NCBI GenBank assembly: GCA_028823415.1
Contig: JAPKBL010000035.1
Location: 1 to 42,406, forward strand
Reading direction: 5' to 3'
Source: Mariniblastus sp.
Lineage (GTDB): Bacteria > Planctomycetota > Planctomycetia > Pirellulales > Pirellulaceae
DNA: 42,406 nt
Every line of letters starts with the position of its first letter. The stretch's first letter is position 1. Below are positions 33,471 to 42,043 of this stretch, in pieces. The translations under genes were made by a program, and so were the position numbers. The notes below the pieces were generated by a model. That model was not told where the DNA came from and did no database searches. It saw only the letters and a list, made by a program, of their open reading frames with translations.

Positions 33471-35642
33471 ATGAGCGATCCCCAAATTCAACTTTGTTTG
33501 GTTCTGCACAACCATCAGCCGGTTGGGAATTTTGATGGCGTTTTTGAGGACGCTTATCAAGATAGTTATCTTCCATTTTTGAATGTTTTCGAGAAGTTTG
33601 AAGATCTGTCGATCTCGCTACACACAAGTGGCCCGTTGATGCAATGGTTGCAAACGAACCACCCAGATTATCTCAATCGGATCGGACAACTCGTAGAGGC
33701 CGGTCGTATCGAAATTATCGGCGGTGCTTTCTATGAGCCGATTTTACCAATGATTCCCCGCAGAGACCGCGTTGGTCAAATCACACGTTTTTCAAAATGG
33801 CTGAAGGGGCGTGTTTGTTCGAGCGTTAATGGCATGTGGATGCCGGAACGCGTTTGGGAGTCTTGTTTGACTGAATCCCTTGCCGATTCAAATATTCAAT
33901 ACACGGTTCTTGACGATTACCATTTTCGACGCGCGGGGTTGAAAAATGATCAACTAACCGGCTATTACATTGTAGAGGACGAAGGTAAAACCGTTCGTGT
34001 TTTTCCGGGGAGCGAGCATTTGCGTTATCTAATCCCTTTTGCGGAACCAGAACAAACGATTAACCACTGTCGGATGCTCGCGACGCAGTGCCCCGATAGT
34101 GTTGTTGTATTTGGTGACGATGGCGAGAAGTTTGGGACCTGGCCCAATACCAAAGAACATGTCTATCAAGACGGCTGGTTGGAGCGATTCTTCCAGGCCC
34201 TGACAGAAAATAAAGAATGGCTGAAAACCACGACGCTTCAGCATGCAGTGACGACAACTCCCCCGCGCGGCAAGATTTATCTTCCCGATGCCAGCTATCG
34301 GGAAATGACGGAGTGGTCGTTGCCGGTTGAACGGCAGGTTGAATTTGACGATTTGGTTCATCAACTGGAGCACGATTCCCGGTGGGAACAGATACAGCCT
34401 TTCCTTGGTGGCGGCTATTGGCGAAATTTTAAAGTCAAGTATCCAGAATCAAATCAGATGTACGCGAGAATGATGTATGTCAGTGGGTTACTTGAGAGAG
34501 CTGCGAGCCAAGGGTGTAGCCAGCAAGTTTTAGATGCGGCTCAGGATCATCTTTTTCAAGGTCAGTGTAACTGCAGTTATTGGCACGGCGCTTTTGGCGG
34601 CATCTACTTACCGCATTTGCGAAATGCAATTTATCAACACCTCCTTGCGGCCGAGTCCCTTCTGGAGCGTTCGATGGGACGTGAAGAAACATGGGTGGAA
34701 GCAACCTCAGACGATTATGATTTTGATGGCCGTACCGAAATACGTTTGGCAAACGATCAATTGGTCAACTGGATTACACCCAAAGACGGCGGGCAAATAT
34801 ACGGTCTGGATGTGCGAGGGGTAAGCCACAACCTCGGCGCGACGATGCAAAGGCGGCCCGAACTTTATCACGCAAAAGTTCTTGAAGGCGAAAATCAAAA
34901 TGAAAATGAAGCGGCGAGCATTCACGATTTAGTCGTTTTTAAACAGGCGAACCTCGATGAAAAGCTTCAGTATGATTTGCAGCCGAGGAATTCACTGATT
35001 GATCACTTTTGGGATGACGAAGTTGACGTGGTCTCGCTGCAGGAAAGCCGCGCAATAGAACGGGGTGATTTTGCAACGGGGGCATACACCGCGACCGTTA
35101 GGCGAAGTTCGGATCGAATTCAAATCCTAACGAGTCGAGAGGGAAATGCGTGGGGAATTCCGTTGACCTTGAGAAAAGGAATCACACTTAATGCGGGGGC
35201 GAGCACGCTTGAAATAGCTTACTTCATTGAGGGTTTGCCTCAGGATCGAGAATTGCATTTTGGGGTCGAATGGAATTTTGCGGGCCTTCCGGATGCCCAG
35301 CCCGATCGCTTTTTTAGCAATTCTCGGGGGGAGCGACTGGGCGATCTTGGATCGATTTTGAGCCTTGAGGGGTCTCGGGAAATCAATTTAACCGACCAGT
35401 GGCTGGGTCTTGAAATCGGGCTGAAGTCAGACCAAGCGGGCGGCATCTTTGCCTATCCAGTGCGAACGGTCAGTCAATCAGAATCTGGGTTCGAGTTAGT
35501 TCATCAATCCGTTTGCGTGCAACCGCACTGGAAGATCAAAGGCGATGCAAATGGCAGTTGGGCTTGCCAGATCAACTTAAAACTAAAAACCGGCGTGACG
35601 ACGGCGAGCCAAAACACAGATCAAGCGATCGTTACGTCTTAG
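33471..35642 (+). CDS. GH57 family alpha-glucan enzyme (4-alpha-glucanotransferase/alpha-amylase type)
   Basis: The protein has 723 residues. The GH57 conserved regions are in order: HNHQP (13-17); IEIIGGAFYEPIL (80-92); GMWMPERVWE with the nucleophile Glu126; and VVFGDDGEKFG with the acid/base Asp at 216-217. The order and spacing resemble Thermococcus 4-alpha-glucanotransferase, where the nucleophile is Glu123 and the acid/base Asp214. The C-terminal beta domains (about 420-710) match that type too. No signal peptide is present, so it works in the cytoplasm, probably on glycogen or maltodextrin together with glgA. Transferase versus hydrolase activity cannot be decided here. Confidence 0.9.
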   Translation: MSDPQIQLCLVLHNHQPVGNFDGVFEDAYQDSYLPFLNVFEKFEDLSISLHTSGPLMQWLQTNHPDYLNRIGQLVEAGRIEIIGGAFYEPILPMIPRRDRVGQITRFSKWLKGRVCSSVNGMWMPERVWESCLTESLADSNIQYTVLDDYHFRRAGLKNDQLTGYYIVEDEGKTVRVFPGSEHLRYLIPFAEPEQTINHCRMLATQCPDSVVVFGDDGEKFGTWPNTKEHVYQDGWLERFFQALTENKEWLKTTTLQHAVTTTPPRGKIYLPDASYREMTEWSLPVERQVEFDDLVHQLEHDSRWEQIQPFLGGGYWRNFKVKYPESNQMYARMMYVSGLLERAASQGCSQQVLDAAQDHLFQGQCNCSYWHGAFGGIYLPHLRNAIYQHLLAAESLLERSMGREETWVEATSDDYDFDGRTEIRLANDQLVNWITPKDGGQIYGLDVRGVSHNLGATMQRRPELYHAKVLEGENQNENEAASIHDLVVFKQANLDEKLQYDLQPRNSLIDHFWDDEVDVVSLQESRAIERGDFATGAYTATVRRSSDRIQILTSREGNAWGIPLTLRKGITLNAGASTLEIAYFIEGLPQDRELHFGVEWNFAGLPDAQPDRFFSNSRGERLGDLGSILSLEGSREINLTDQWLGLEIGLKSDQAGGIFAYPVRTVSQSESGFELVHQSVCVQPHWKIKGDANGSWACQINLKLKTGVTTASQNTDQAIVTS

Positions 35643-35674
35643 TGAAATGAGCTGCTGTTTGAGCTGCTTTCGAC

Positions 35675-37579
35675 TTATTTAGCGATTTTGAACTCGATCC
35701 AGCTGGAAGCCTCAGGACTATGATGAACCCGGTGAGTAGCTTTGACGAAATCGTCCGCGGTCGCTTTGAAAATATTATCAACATACTTTTGCGGATTGCG
35801 ATCAATCAGCGGAAACCAACTGCTTTGAATTTGAATCATGATGCGATGCCCTGATTTGTAAGTGTGGCATACATCCTGAAGTGGTAAGTTGATTTCAGCG
35901 ATCTTGTTGGCGATGAAAGGTTCCGGTTTTTCATATCCATTACGGAATCTTCCACGGATGACCTCGCTGCGAACCATTTGCTGGAAGCCGCCAAAATTCA
36001 ATCCAGGTTCTGAGCCTTCAACAAAGGGGTGGTCATCAGGATAGACATCAATGACCTTCACGATCCAATCAGCGGAAGTCCCAGTGGTGGAAACATTCAG
36101 GTGAGCCATAATATCGCCGTTGATCGTGACAGTTTGTGTCAGCGGTTCGGTTTGGAATACCAGAACATCCGGGCGGGTGGCGGCAAATCGTTGATCGTCT
36201 GACATGTAAGGTCGAGGTGTAAATCTCAATTCGAGATCTTGGCGATCGCGATGAGGAACGGGGTTTTGCGGATCGCTGACAAAACTAGTCTCAGCAGGTT
36301 CTGATTTTTTTGGTTGAGTTTCAGAGAGTGATCGATCGCCGTGAAGGTAATATTTCACAGATTCAGCATTTGCTGGTGGCCACGCCATGTATTTATTCCA
36401 ACGCTTTAAGCCAGTGTCGTACATCATGGCCTTGAAGTTTGGCTTCTCACCGATGCCCTTCAAAAAGTAACGGAAAAACGGGGCTTCAATTTCTCTTTGA
36501 TAAAACTCAGATACGTTTTTGCCAAAGGACACCTTTCCTACGACGGCGTTGGGGACGTTTCTCGACCAATCTCCATGACTCCATGGCCCCATCACAATCG
36601 CGTTGAAAATGTCCGGATTGTTTTTGTCGATTTCGCGATAGATATTCAAAGGACCGTACAGATCTTCAGCGTCAAAAAGCCCACCGACGGTCAATACATT
36701 AGTTTTGATACCCTTCAAGTGCGGAAGGATACTTCGTTTCTGCCAAAACTCGTCGTAATTAGGGTGTTCCACCAACTGTTTCCAGAAAAAATTATCGTCG
36801 TCATATAATTTTCCTGCTTCGCTCATTGGTCCGAGGCTCATGAAAAAATTCCAGGCATCTTTTGATGTTGGCTCAATGGATTGATACCAGGATGATTCGG
36901 TTGGCCCTTGATGTTGATATCCAAAAGTCGAGGTCGCGACAAAGTAGCTCAATAAATACGCGCCGTGATGATGGAAGTCATCAAAAAAGAAATCGGAAAT
37001 CGGTGCTTGAGGAGAGGCGGCAACGAGTGCCGGATGGTGTTCGGGCAGCGCAGCAGCGGTATAAAATCCAGGATAGGAAATCCCCCACATGCCAACGTTC
37101 CCGTTATGGTTTTTTAGGTTCTTGAGCAACCAGTCAATCGTATCGTAGGTGTCGGAACTTTCGTCGAGGGAATCATTTCCGGGGACGTGCGGTCGCATAT
37201 TGTCATACGTGCCCTCGGACATCCAGCGACCTCTTACGTCTTGGAGCACAAAAATGTATTTTTCTTCTTCCATCAACTTAGACGGGGCAATACGGCCTGA
37301 GTATTGTTCGGCACCGTAGGGGCGAACACTGTACGGGGTTCGCTTCATCAGGATCGGGTAGGTTTCAGATTCGTCCCGAGGGGAGTAGACCGTGGTATAC
37401 AGTTTTGTTCCGTCGCGCATCGGAATTTGAAAAGACTGTTTTTGATAATTGGTCTCCACAGACGAGATTGTCTGTGAAAAGGATGGGCCGGCTGGTGTCG
37501 AAATAGAAAATAATGTGACTAGAAGTGCAATGCTTAGCCAATGATTTTGTCTCGACGCTCGCAGCAGATATTGACTCAT
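35675..37579 (-). CDS. Secreted CocE/NonD-family hydrolase (X-Pro dipeptidyl-peptidase S15-like)
   Basis: A 634-residue protein with an N-terminal signal peptide (hydrophobic part about 15-35). The alpha/beta-hydrolase core has the nucleophile Ser168 in GISYPGFY, an Asp in GGLFDAEDLYG and a His in MGPWSHGDW. The last 200 residues form the jelly-roll domain typical of S15/CocE enzymes. Members cleave esters or amides (acylated drugs, proline peptides, glutaryl side chains), so the substrate is open. The ATG has GGAG 7 bases upstream. It converges on the GH57 gene. Confidence 0.9.
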   Translation of the reverse strand: MSQYLLRASRQNHWLSIALLVTLFSISTPAGPSFSQTISSVETNYQKQSFQIPMRDGTKLYTTVYSPRDESETYPILMKRTPYSVRPYGAEQYSGRIAPSKLMEEEKYIFVLQDVRGRWMSEGTYDNMRPHVPGNDSLDESSDTYDTIDWLLKNLKNHNGNVGMWGISYPGFYTAAALPEHHPALVAASPQAPISDFFFDDFHHHGAYLLSYFVATSTFGYQHQGPTESSWYQSIEPTSKDAWNFFMSLGPMSEAGKLYDDDNFFWKQLVEHPNYDEFWQKRSILPHLKGIKTNVLTVGGLFDAEDLYGPLNIYREIDKNNPDIFNAIVMGPWSHGDWSRNVPNAVVGKVSFGKNVSEFYQREIEAPFFRYFLKGIGEKPNFKAMMYDTGLKRWNKYMAWPPANAESVKYYLHGDRSLSETQPKKSEPAETSFVSDPQNPVPHRDRQDLELRFTPRPYMSDDQRFAATRPDVLVFQTEPLTQTVTINGDIMAHLNVSTTGTSADWIVKVIDVYPDDHPFVEGSEPGLNFGGFQQMVRSEVIRGRFRNGYEKPEPFIANKIAEINLPLQDVCHTYKSGHRIMIQIQSSWFPLIDRNPQKYVDNIFKATADDFVKATHRVHHSPEASSWIEFKIAK

Positions 37580-37764
37580 GATTGTCTCCGGGGATTTCTC
37601 AAAAAATACGCGTGTGCATCCTAGCGGTTATTCGCCGTTTCGGTAACCAACGAGCTAGGTTACGTCCATGGAGGCGCTGAGAGAATTGCCAAATGAATGA
37701 CGGGAATCCGAATGCTGCCTCAGCCGTATTGGATATCGATATGAGATCGAAGGAGATGGTGATT

Positions 37765-37788
37765 GGTCAATTAAATATCAAATTGACC
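37765..37788. repeat. Perfect inverted repeat upstream of the CocE-type gene
   Basis: GGTCAATT at 37765-37772 and AATTGACC at 37781-37788 with an 8-base AT loop. Rightward a TTTTTT follows after 6 bases, but no plus-strand gene ends there. It lies 186 bases upstream of the CocE ATG and just past the end of the transpeptidase-like gene, so it could be an operator or a weak terminator. Confidence 0.4.
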
Positions 37789-37868
37789 CGTCGGTTTTTT
37801 AATATTTGATTGAATCAGAGGAGTTAAAGTGCGACAAAATACAGTTGCGAACCAGATCAAATAATTGG

Positions 37869-39026
37869 TTATTTAATGGTGACTGTCGATTTAAGGGTCA
37901 AGAGGTCGCACACATCCTCCAGCTGGCTGTCCGCTAGGCTGATGAACCCACTCTGCGGAGAAAATAATTGCTTTGTCGGCCGGCCTCGAATTACGAGATC
38001 TTGACCCCCGCTTTTTAGAAGGATGTTGCCGTTATTCATGGTAACGTGGTACTTGCCGGGAGTCAGATTGCTTCCTACGAAATCGAACTGACAACCATAG
38101 AGTTCTCCGAGATAGAGTGTCATTTTTTCCTCGTCACGGTTGACTTCGATGTCAAACGGCCCCTGGATTACTTTCAAAGTAGACGGGATCGCGGATGTTT
38201 GTGATTTGGGAAGCGCGTTAATTTTTTGAATCAACGGAACTGTGACTCCCCACTGCTGGGCGAGTTCTGTGAGAGGAATCTCTATCGTCGTTTGATCACC
38301 TTTCTCCAGATGTGGTTCCTGAGACCAGATCACTTTGCCGGCGAGGCCATTTAGGTACTCCATCGTTTTTTGATGTTGAGGGCCGTTGAGGGCGTTCGAC
38401 GCGTGATAATTTGACAGAGTTTTGAGAGCAGTTTTGAATTTTCCCTGTTCTATATCTAGCTCAACCCGCATCCACAAATCAGTAATTTCTTTTGGTCCAT
38501 ATTTGACGGGGGCAGTACGTGTCTCCGTCGCGACTCCGCCAGCGGGAGAATTGAATGAATTGTCTGGTGATGGAATCGAACCAGCATTCGGTAGTTCGGA
38601 ATTCGCGCTATTGTTTTTAACAGCACTTCCGCTCGGTGGACTTAGTGATCGTCGCGGTTCGGGGGAGGCGTCGGTTTTGGCTTGATTGCGAATTGCCTTA
38701 GCCAAATTTTGTTGTTTGGTATTAACTGGCGGTCGACGGTTGGGGGATTCTGGGGTAATCAGAGGGGACATGGGTGGGCTGAATTTTCCTACTGCCCCCT
38801 TTTTTGGCGAGGGAAGGGGTAGCGGTAGCGGTGGGGATATGTCGAATTCGGGGATTTCTATGGAGCCCGGCTTTGGACTGGGTTCAGGTCGAAGATTTTC
38901 AGATGGGCTTAGTCCGACTTGCGGTTCCAAGACCTCCCCTTGTGGTTTGGGCGAGGATGATTGATAAAACATAAAGGCGAGTGCAAGCAGTCCAACTGCG
39001 ACCACTGTGTTTTTTAATGAATGCAT
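37869..39026 (-). CDS. Membrane-anchored Pro-rich protein with LysM-like and inactive L,D-transpeptidase-like domains
   Basis: The protein has 385 residues. One N-terminal helix (about 7-21) is followed by a Pro/Ser-rich low-complexity linker (about 24-175), a helical stretch, and a LysM-like segment (about 240-287, LAQQWGVTVPLIQKINAL). The end resembles YkuD-type L,D-transpeptidases: LKVIQGPFDIEVNRDEEKM, then TPGKYHV and LEDVCDLLTLKSTVTI. The catalytic motifs are altered. Where the family has IHGT it reads IRGRP, and where it has GCIRL it reads SGFISL with Phe361 in the Cys position. It therefore looks like a peptidoglycan-binding pseudoenzyme in the periplasm. The domain match is by pattern and should be tested. 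Confidence 0.65.
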   Translation of the reverse strand: MHSLKNTVVAVGLLALAFMFYQSSSPKPQGEVLEPQVGLSPSENLRPEPSPKPGSIEIPEFDISPPLPLPLPSPKKGAVGKFSPPMSPLITPESPNRRPPVNTKQQNLAKAIRNQAKTDASPEPRRSLSPPSGSAVKNNSANSELPNAGSIPSPDNSFNSPAGGVATETRTAPVKYGPKEITDLWMRVELDIEQGKFKTALKTLSNYHASNALNGPQHQKTMEYLNGLAGKVIWSQEPHLEKGDQTTIEIPLTELAQQWGVTVPLIQKINALPKSQTSAIPSTLKVIQGPFDIEVNRDEEKMTLYLGELYGCQFDFVGSNLTPGKYHVTMNNGNILLKSGGQDLVIRGRPTKQLFSPQSGFISLADSQLEDVCDLLTLKSTVTIK

Positions 39027-39128
39027 TTTAGATATCCATGATTACGTAACTGGTTCAAATAACACGGTTACGATGCCAGCGTTTTGTCGATTCATGTTTG
39101 CAAATTGGTTTCAGTGCTAGAGATTCCG

Positions 39129-39344
39129 ATGGACGAAGACAGTGATTACACGTTGCCATGTCCTCATTGCAATAAAGAAATATTTGATGATGTTGACCAG
39201 TGTCCGTACTGCCAACAATATCTGCTTTCCAGTGACTTCAAAAAGCCGCTACCCAAATGGGTGATCGTCTTGGTGGCCCTAACGATACTCTCGTTTTTAC
39301 TGCCGACGATCGTCGCTGCTATCCGAAGTTTCTCCCCGCAATGA
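39129..39344 (+). CDS. Small zinc-ribbon membrane protein
   Basis: A protein of 71 residues from the ATG at 39129. It carries CPHC and CPYC 14 residues apart, a zinc-ribbon pattern, and then one hydrophobic helix (WVIVLVALTILSFLLPTIVA) near the C-terminus. A TTG at 39084 would add 15 residues without benefit. The zinc ribbon would face the cytoplasm if the helix is a simple tail anchor. No family is recognised. It is divergent from the transpeptidase-like gene and convergent with rarA. Confidence 0.65.
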   Translation: MDEDSDYTLPCPHCNKEIFDDVDQCPYCQQYLLSSDFKKPLPKWVIVLVALTILSFLLPTIVAAIRSFSPQ

Positions 39345-39448
39345 TTAGGAATCCCGAGTGAAATTAACAGATACGCCTTTTTTAAGCGAGATCTGTCGGG
39401 ATCGTTGATGCTCGCTGGTAGTCAGTTGCTAGCGGATAAAAATCAAGC

Positions 39449-40813
39449 TTATTCGGGTTCTCTACCGGCTCGATCAGATGGCGAGGGCTTGGCCAGTTGT
39501 AATTTTTCCCGAATTAGCTCCAGACGTTTCTTGATTTCAGATTCAAACCCACGATCAACGGGTTGGTAGTAGGAGCGATCAACGCCGAGATAGTCCTGGC
39601 TGGAAATGCCATCGGATTCGTTGTGGGCGTATTGATACCCTGTGCCGTGTCCAAGTTGGTTGGCTTCGCGATAGTGACTGTCCCTTAAGTGCCGCGGCAC
39701 CGGAAGCACGCGATCTTCCCGGACATCGGCGCGCGCCAATCCGATCGCGGTCGTCGCCGCGTTAGATTTGGGCGCGCACGCAAGGTAGGTTGTTGTTTGC
39801 GAAAGGGTCAACTGGCACTCGGGAAGTCCGATTTGTTCACAGGCTTGTGAGCACGCGACGGCCAGTGTCAGCGCCTGCGGATCCGCGTTGCCGATATCTT
39901 CGCTGGCCAGAATAATCAATCGCCTGCATAGGAAACGAATGTCTTCCCCTCCCTCTAGCATCCTGGCTAACCAATAGAGAGCCGCGTCGGGATCACTGCC
40001 GCGGATGCTTTTGATGAGTGCACTTGCCAAATCGTAGTGTTCATCTCCGGTGGGATCATATTGAATTGAACGTTGACCGACAGCGGTTCGCATTATCGCC
40101 TTTGAGATAACGAGTGGCGTTTGTTTTTTACCTCCACTCGCGGCGATGGCGGCCGTTTCTAGTATGGAAAGGGCTTTTCTTGCATCCCCATCACAAATTT
40201 TGGCAAGGTAATCCGAAGCGTCTTCATCGATCTTCAGGTGGAGGTTGCCGAGGCCCCGCTCGGTGTCGGTGAGGGCTTTGTCAATCAATTGCTTGATGTC
40301 GTCGGGCGAGATAGGTTCAAACTGGAATACTTGACTGCGACTAACGAGTGCTCCGTTGACGGCAAAAAAAGGATTAGAGGTTGTCGCTCCGATTAACGTG
40401 ACGACTCCGTCCTCGACATCCGCGAGCATGGCGTCTTGTTGAGATTTGTTAAATCGGTGAATTTCATCGATGAACAATAAAGTCCCCTGCCCTCCTGAGG
40501 CAAGGTCGTCTCTCGCGCGACCTAAGACGTCGCGAAGATCTTTGACCCCGTGCATAATCGCGCTTAATTGTTCGAATTGACGGTCGGTTTCTCCAGCGAG
40601 AATTCTTGCGAGTGTTGTTTTGCCGGTGCCTGGAGGCCCGTAAAAAATAACCGAGCCAAGCCGATCGGCTTCCACCAACTGACGAAGTAATTTTCCTTCG
40701 CCCATAAATTGTTTTTGGCCCACAAAATCATCAAGTCGAGAGGGCCGCATTCTCGCTGCCAAGGGTTTCGCGGCATCGAGATTCGCTTTTTCAGTCGATT
40801 CGAAAAGTGACAT
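39449..40813 (-). CDS. rarA: Replication-associated recombination protein A (AAA+ ATPase)
   Basis: A clamp-loader-like AAA+ ATPase acting at stalled replication forks. From the ATG at 40811-40813 the protein has 454 residues, close to the usual family length. Walker A GPPGTGKTT, Walker B LLFIDEIHRFN, the sensor ATTSNPFF and the arginine-finger region around LVSRSQVF are intact. The C-terminal tetramerisation part includes ARMLEGGEDIRFLCRRL. The frame stays open another 80 codons, but these overlap the upstream oxidase gene and do not fit the family. Confidence 0.93.
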   Translation of the reverse strand: MSLFESTEKANLDAAKPLAARMRPSRLDDFVGQKQFMGEGKLLRQLVEADRLGSVIFYGPPGTGKTTLARILAGETDRQFEQLSAIMHGVKDLRDVLGRARDDLASGGQGTLLFIDEIHRFNKSQQDAMLADVEDGVVTLIGATTSNPFFAVNGALVSRSQVFQFEPISPDDIKQLIDKALTDTERGLGNLHLKIDEDASDYLAKICDGDARKALSILETAAIAASGGKKQTPLVISKAIMRTAVGQRSIQYDPTGDEHYDLASALIKSIRGSDPDAALYWLARMLEGGEDIRFLCRRLIILASEDIGNADPQALTLAVACSQACEQIGLPECQLTLSQTTTYLACAPKSNAATTAIGLARADVREDRVLPVPRHLRDSHYREANQLGHGTGYQYAHNESDGISSQDYLGVDRSYYQPVDRGFESEIKKRLELIREKLQLAKPSPSDRAGREPE

Positions 40814-40974
40814 TAGCATAACTTTCGAGGTGAAACCGGCAGTTCGCAATTTCTCAGTATTGCAGTTTTTAAAGGCCCGAGGAAGTCGGCGGGAGGTGTC
40901 GACTATTTTCCAACGCTGCTGTTGGACGGGATCTGTGGCGACCGAAAGACTGGGTTCGTGTGAGCGAGTGGCAA

Positions 40975-41607
40975 CTACGTCACAATGAATGTAATTAACA
41001 TGCAGGCCCAAACCACATCCAGAAAATGCCAATAGCTGGCACAGTGATCCACGGCCCAATGCCGTTCATGATCGTACCGGTCTTTGAATGCCTGATAGAT
41101 AATAAACCCCAAAAAAAACATCCCGCCGAGAACATGCAGCGCGTGGATAAACGACAGTGTGAATGACATGCCGTAAACCTTCATCGAACCGTCGGACTGG
41201 CTGAAATGTTGACTGAGGAGATCATTTAAGCCAAACATCTGAATCAGGACAAACGCCGTGGCGGCGACTAGGGAAATGATTAACCATAACCTGAAATCAT
41301 CTTGTCTTTCCCGGTGCACCAGCCAACAGGCTCGCTGCATAAAAACGCTGACAAGAACAAGGATGGCGGAGCTGGCCCAAAAAGAGACCGGCAGTTTTAA
41401 AGGCTGATAGATCTCAGGTCCTTGAGTTAAAAAGGAGCCTGGGACCGCGTCAGGGATTGGATTGAACGCATGCTGCCGAACGACCAAGTAGGTGATTAGG
41501 CTAGCAATGAAGAACATTCCCAGGGACGCCAGAAAGAGATAAAACAACAACTTGCTCTTGTGGAGATCAGGTCTCGTGGGAACTAAGCTGATTGATTGTT
41601 TTAACAT
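40975..41607 (-). CDS. Cytochrome c oxidase subunit III-type protein
   Basis: A 210-residue protein with five hydrophobic segments. The signature ends of subunit III are present: FIHALHVLGGMFFLG in the fourth segment and YWHFLDVVWACMLITF in the last. It belongs to the heme-copper oxidase complex of the inner membrane. It follows the subunit IV gene by 56 bases in the same leftward operon. A second, partial subunit III gene lies upstream of subunit IV, so the operon has two. Confidence 0.88.
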   Translation of the reverse strand: MLKQSISLVPTRPDLHKSKLLFYLFLASLGMFFIASLITYLVVRQHAFNPIPDAVPGSFLTQGPEIYQPLKLPVSFWASSAILVLVSVFMQRACWLVHRERQDDFRLWLIISLVAATAFVLIQMFGLNDLLSQHFSQSDGSMKVYGMSFTLSFIHALHVLGGMFFLGFIIYQAFKDRYDHERHWAVDHCASYWHFLDVVWACMLITFIVT

Positions 41608-41663
41608 GATGCTGGTCGTCTCGACGTTGCGGCCTGACTGGCCTAAGCCGGCGAAACTTCTCC

Positions 41664-42038
41664 TTAATCGGAGACGTCGACGTTCGCGAGGTTGTTGATA
41701 TCAAACGCTTCGATGGTTGGCTGATACTCTTTGGTATCCATGAGAGTAATACCGATAAATAAGCTGACGAATAACAATGATGACAAAAATGCCAAAACAT
41801 TGAAACTTTTTTCCCACCACATGTGCATGAAAAAGGCACACACGAGAAAGGCTTTCATGGTGGCAATGACCATTGCGAGGGGGAACGCGAATGCCGGAGG
41901 CATCCCCAATCCGGTTCCCAAAGCCGAGGTCGCTACTGTCAGGATTGTCAAACCAATCAATCCAAAAAACACCCCGAACAATAGTTTTGTTGAGACAGGG
42001 TGGCAAAATGCTGGTAGGTCGTCGTGATGTTCAGACAT
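41664..42038 (-). CDS. Cytochrome c oxidase subunit IV (bacterial CyoD/COX4-type)
   Basis: A 124-residue protein with three membrane helices, as usual for this subunit. The segments GVFFGLIGLTILTVATSA and ATMKAFLVCAFFMHMWWE match the bacterial subunit IV family. The C-terminus after the last helix is acidic. It begins 6 bases after the stop of the upstream subunit III gene, so the genes are surely cotranscribed. Confidence 0.88.
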   Translation of the reverse strand: MSEHHDDLPAFCHPVSTKLLFGVFFGLIGLTILTVATSALGTGLGMPPAFAFPLAMVIATMKAFLVCAFFMHMWWEKSFNVLAFLSSLLFVSLFIGITLMDTKEYQPTIEAFDINNLANVDVSD

Positions 42039-42043
42039 GGAAC

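Noticed and set aside
40814..41059. N-terminal extension of rarA
   Set aside because: It overlaps the upstream oxidase gene and does not resemble the family. The ATG at 40813 gives the normal length.
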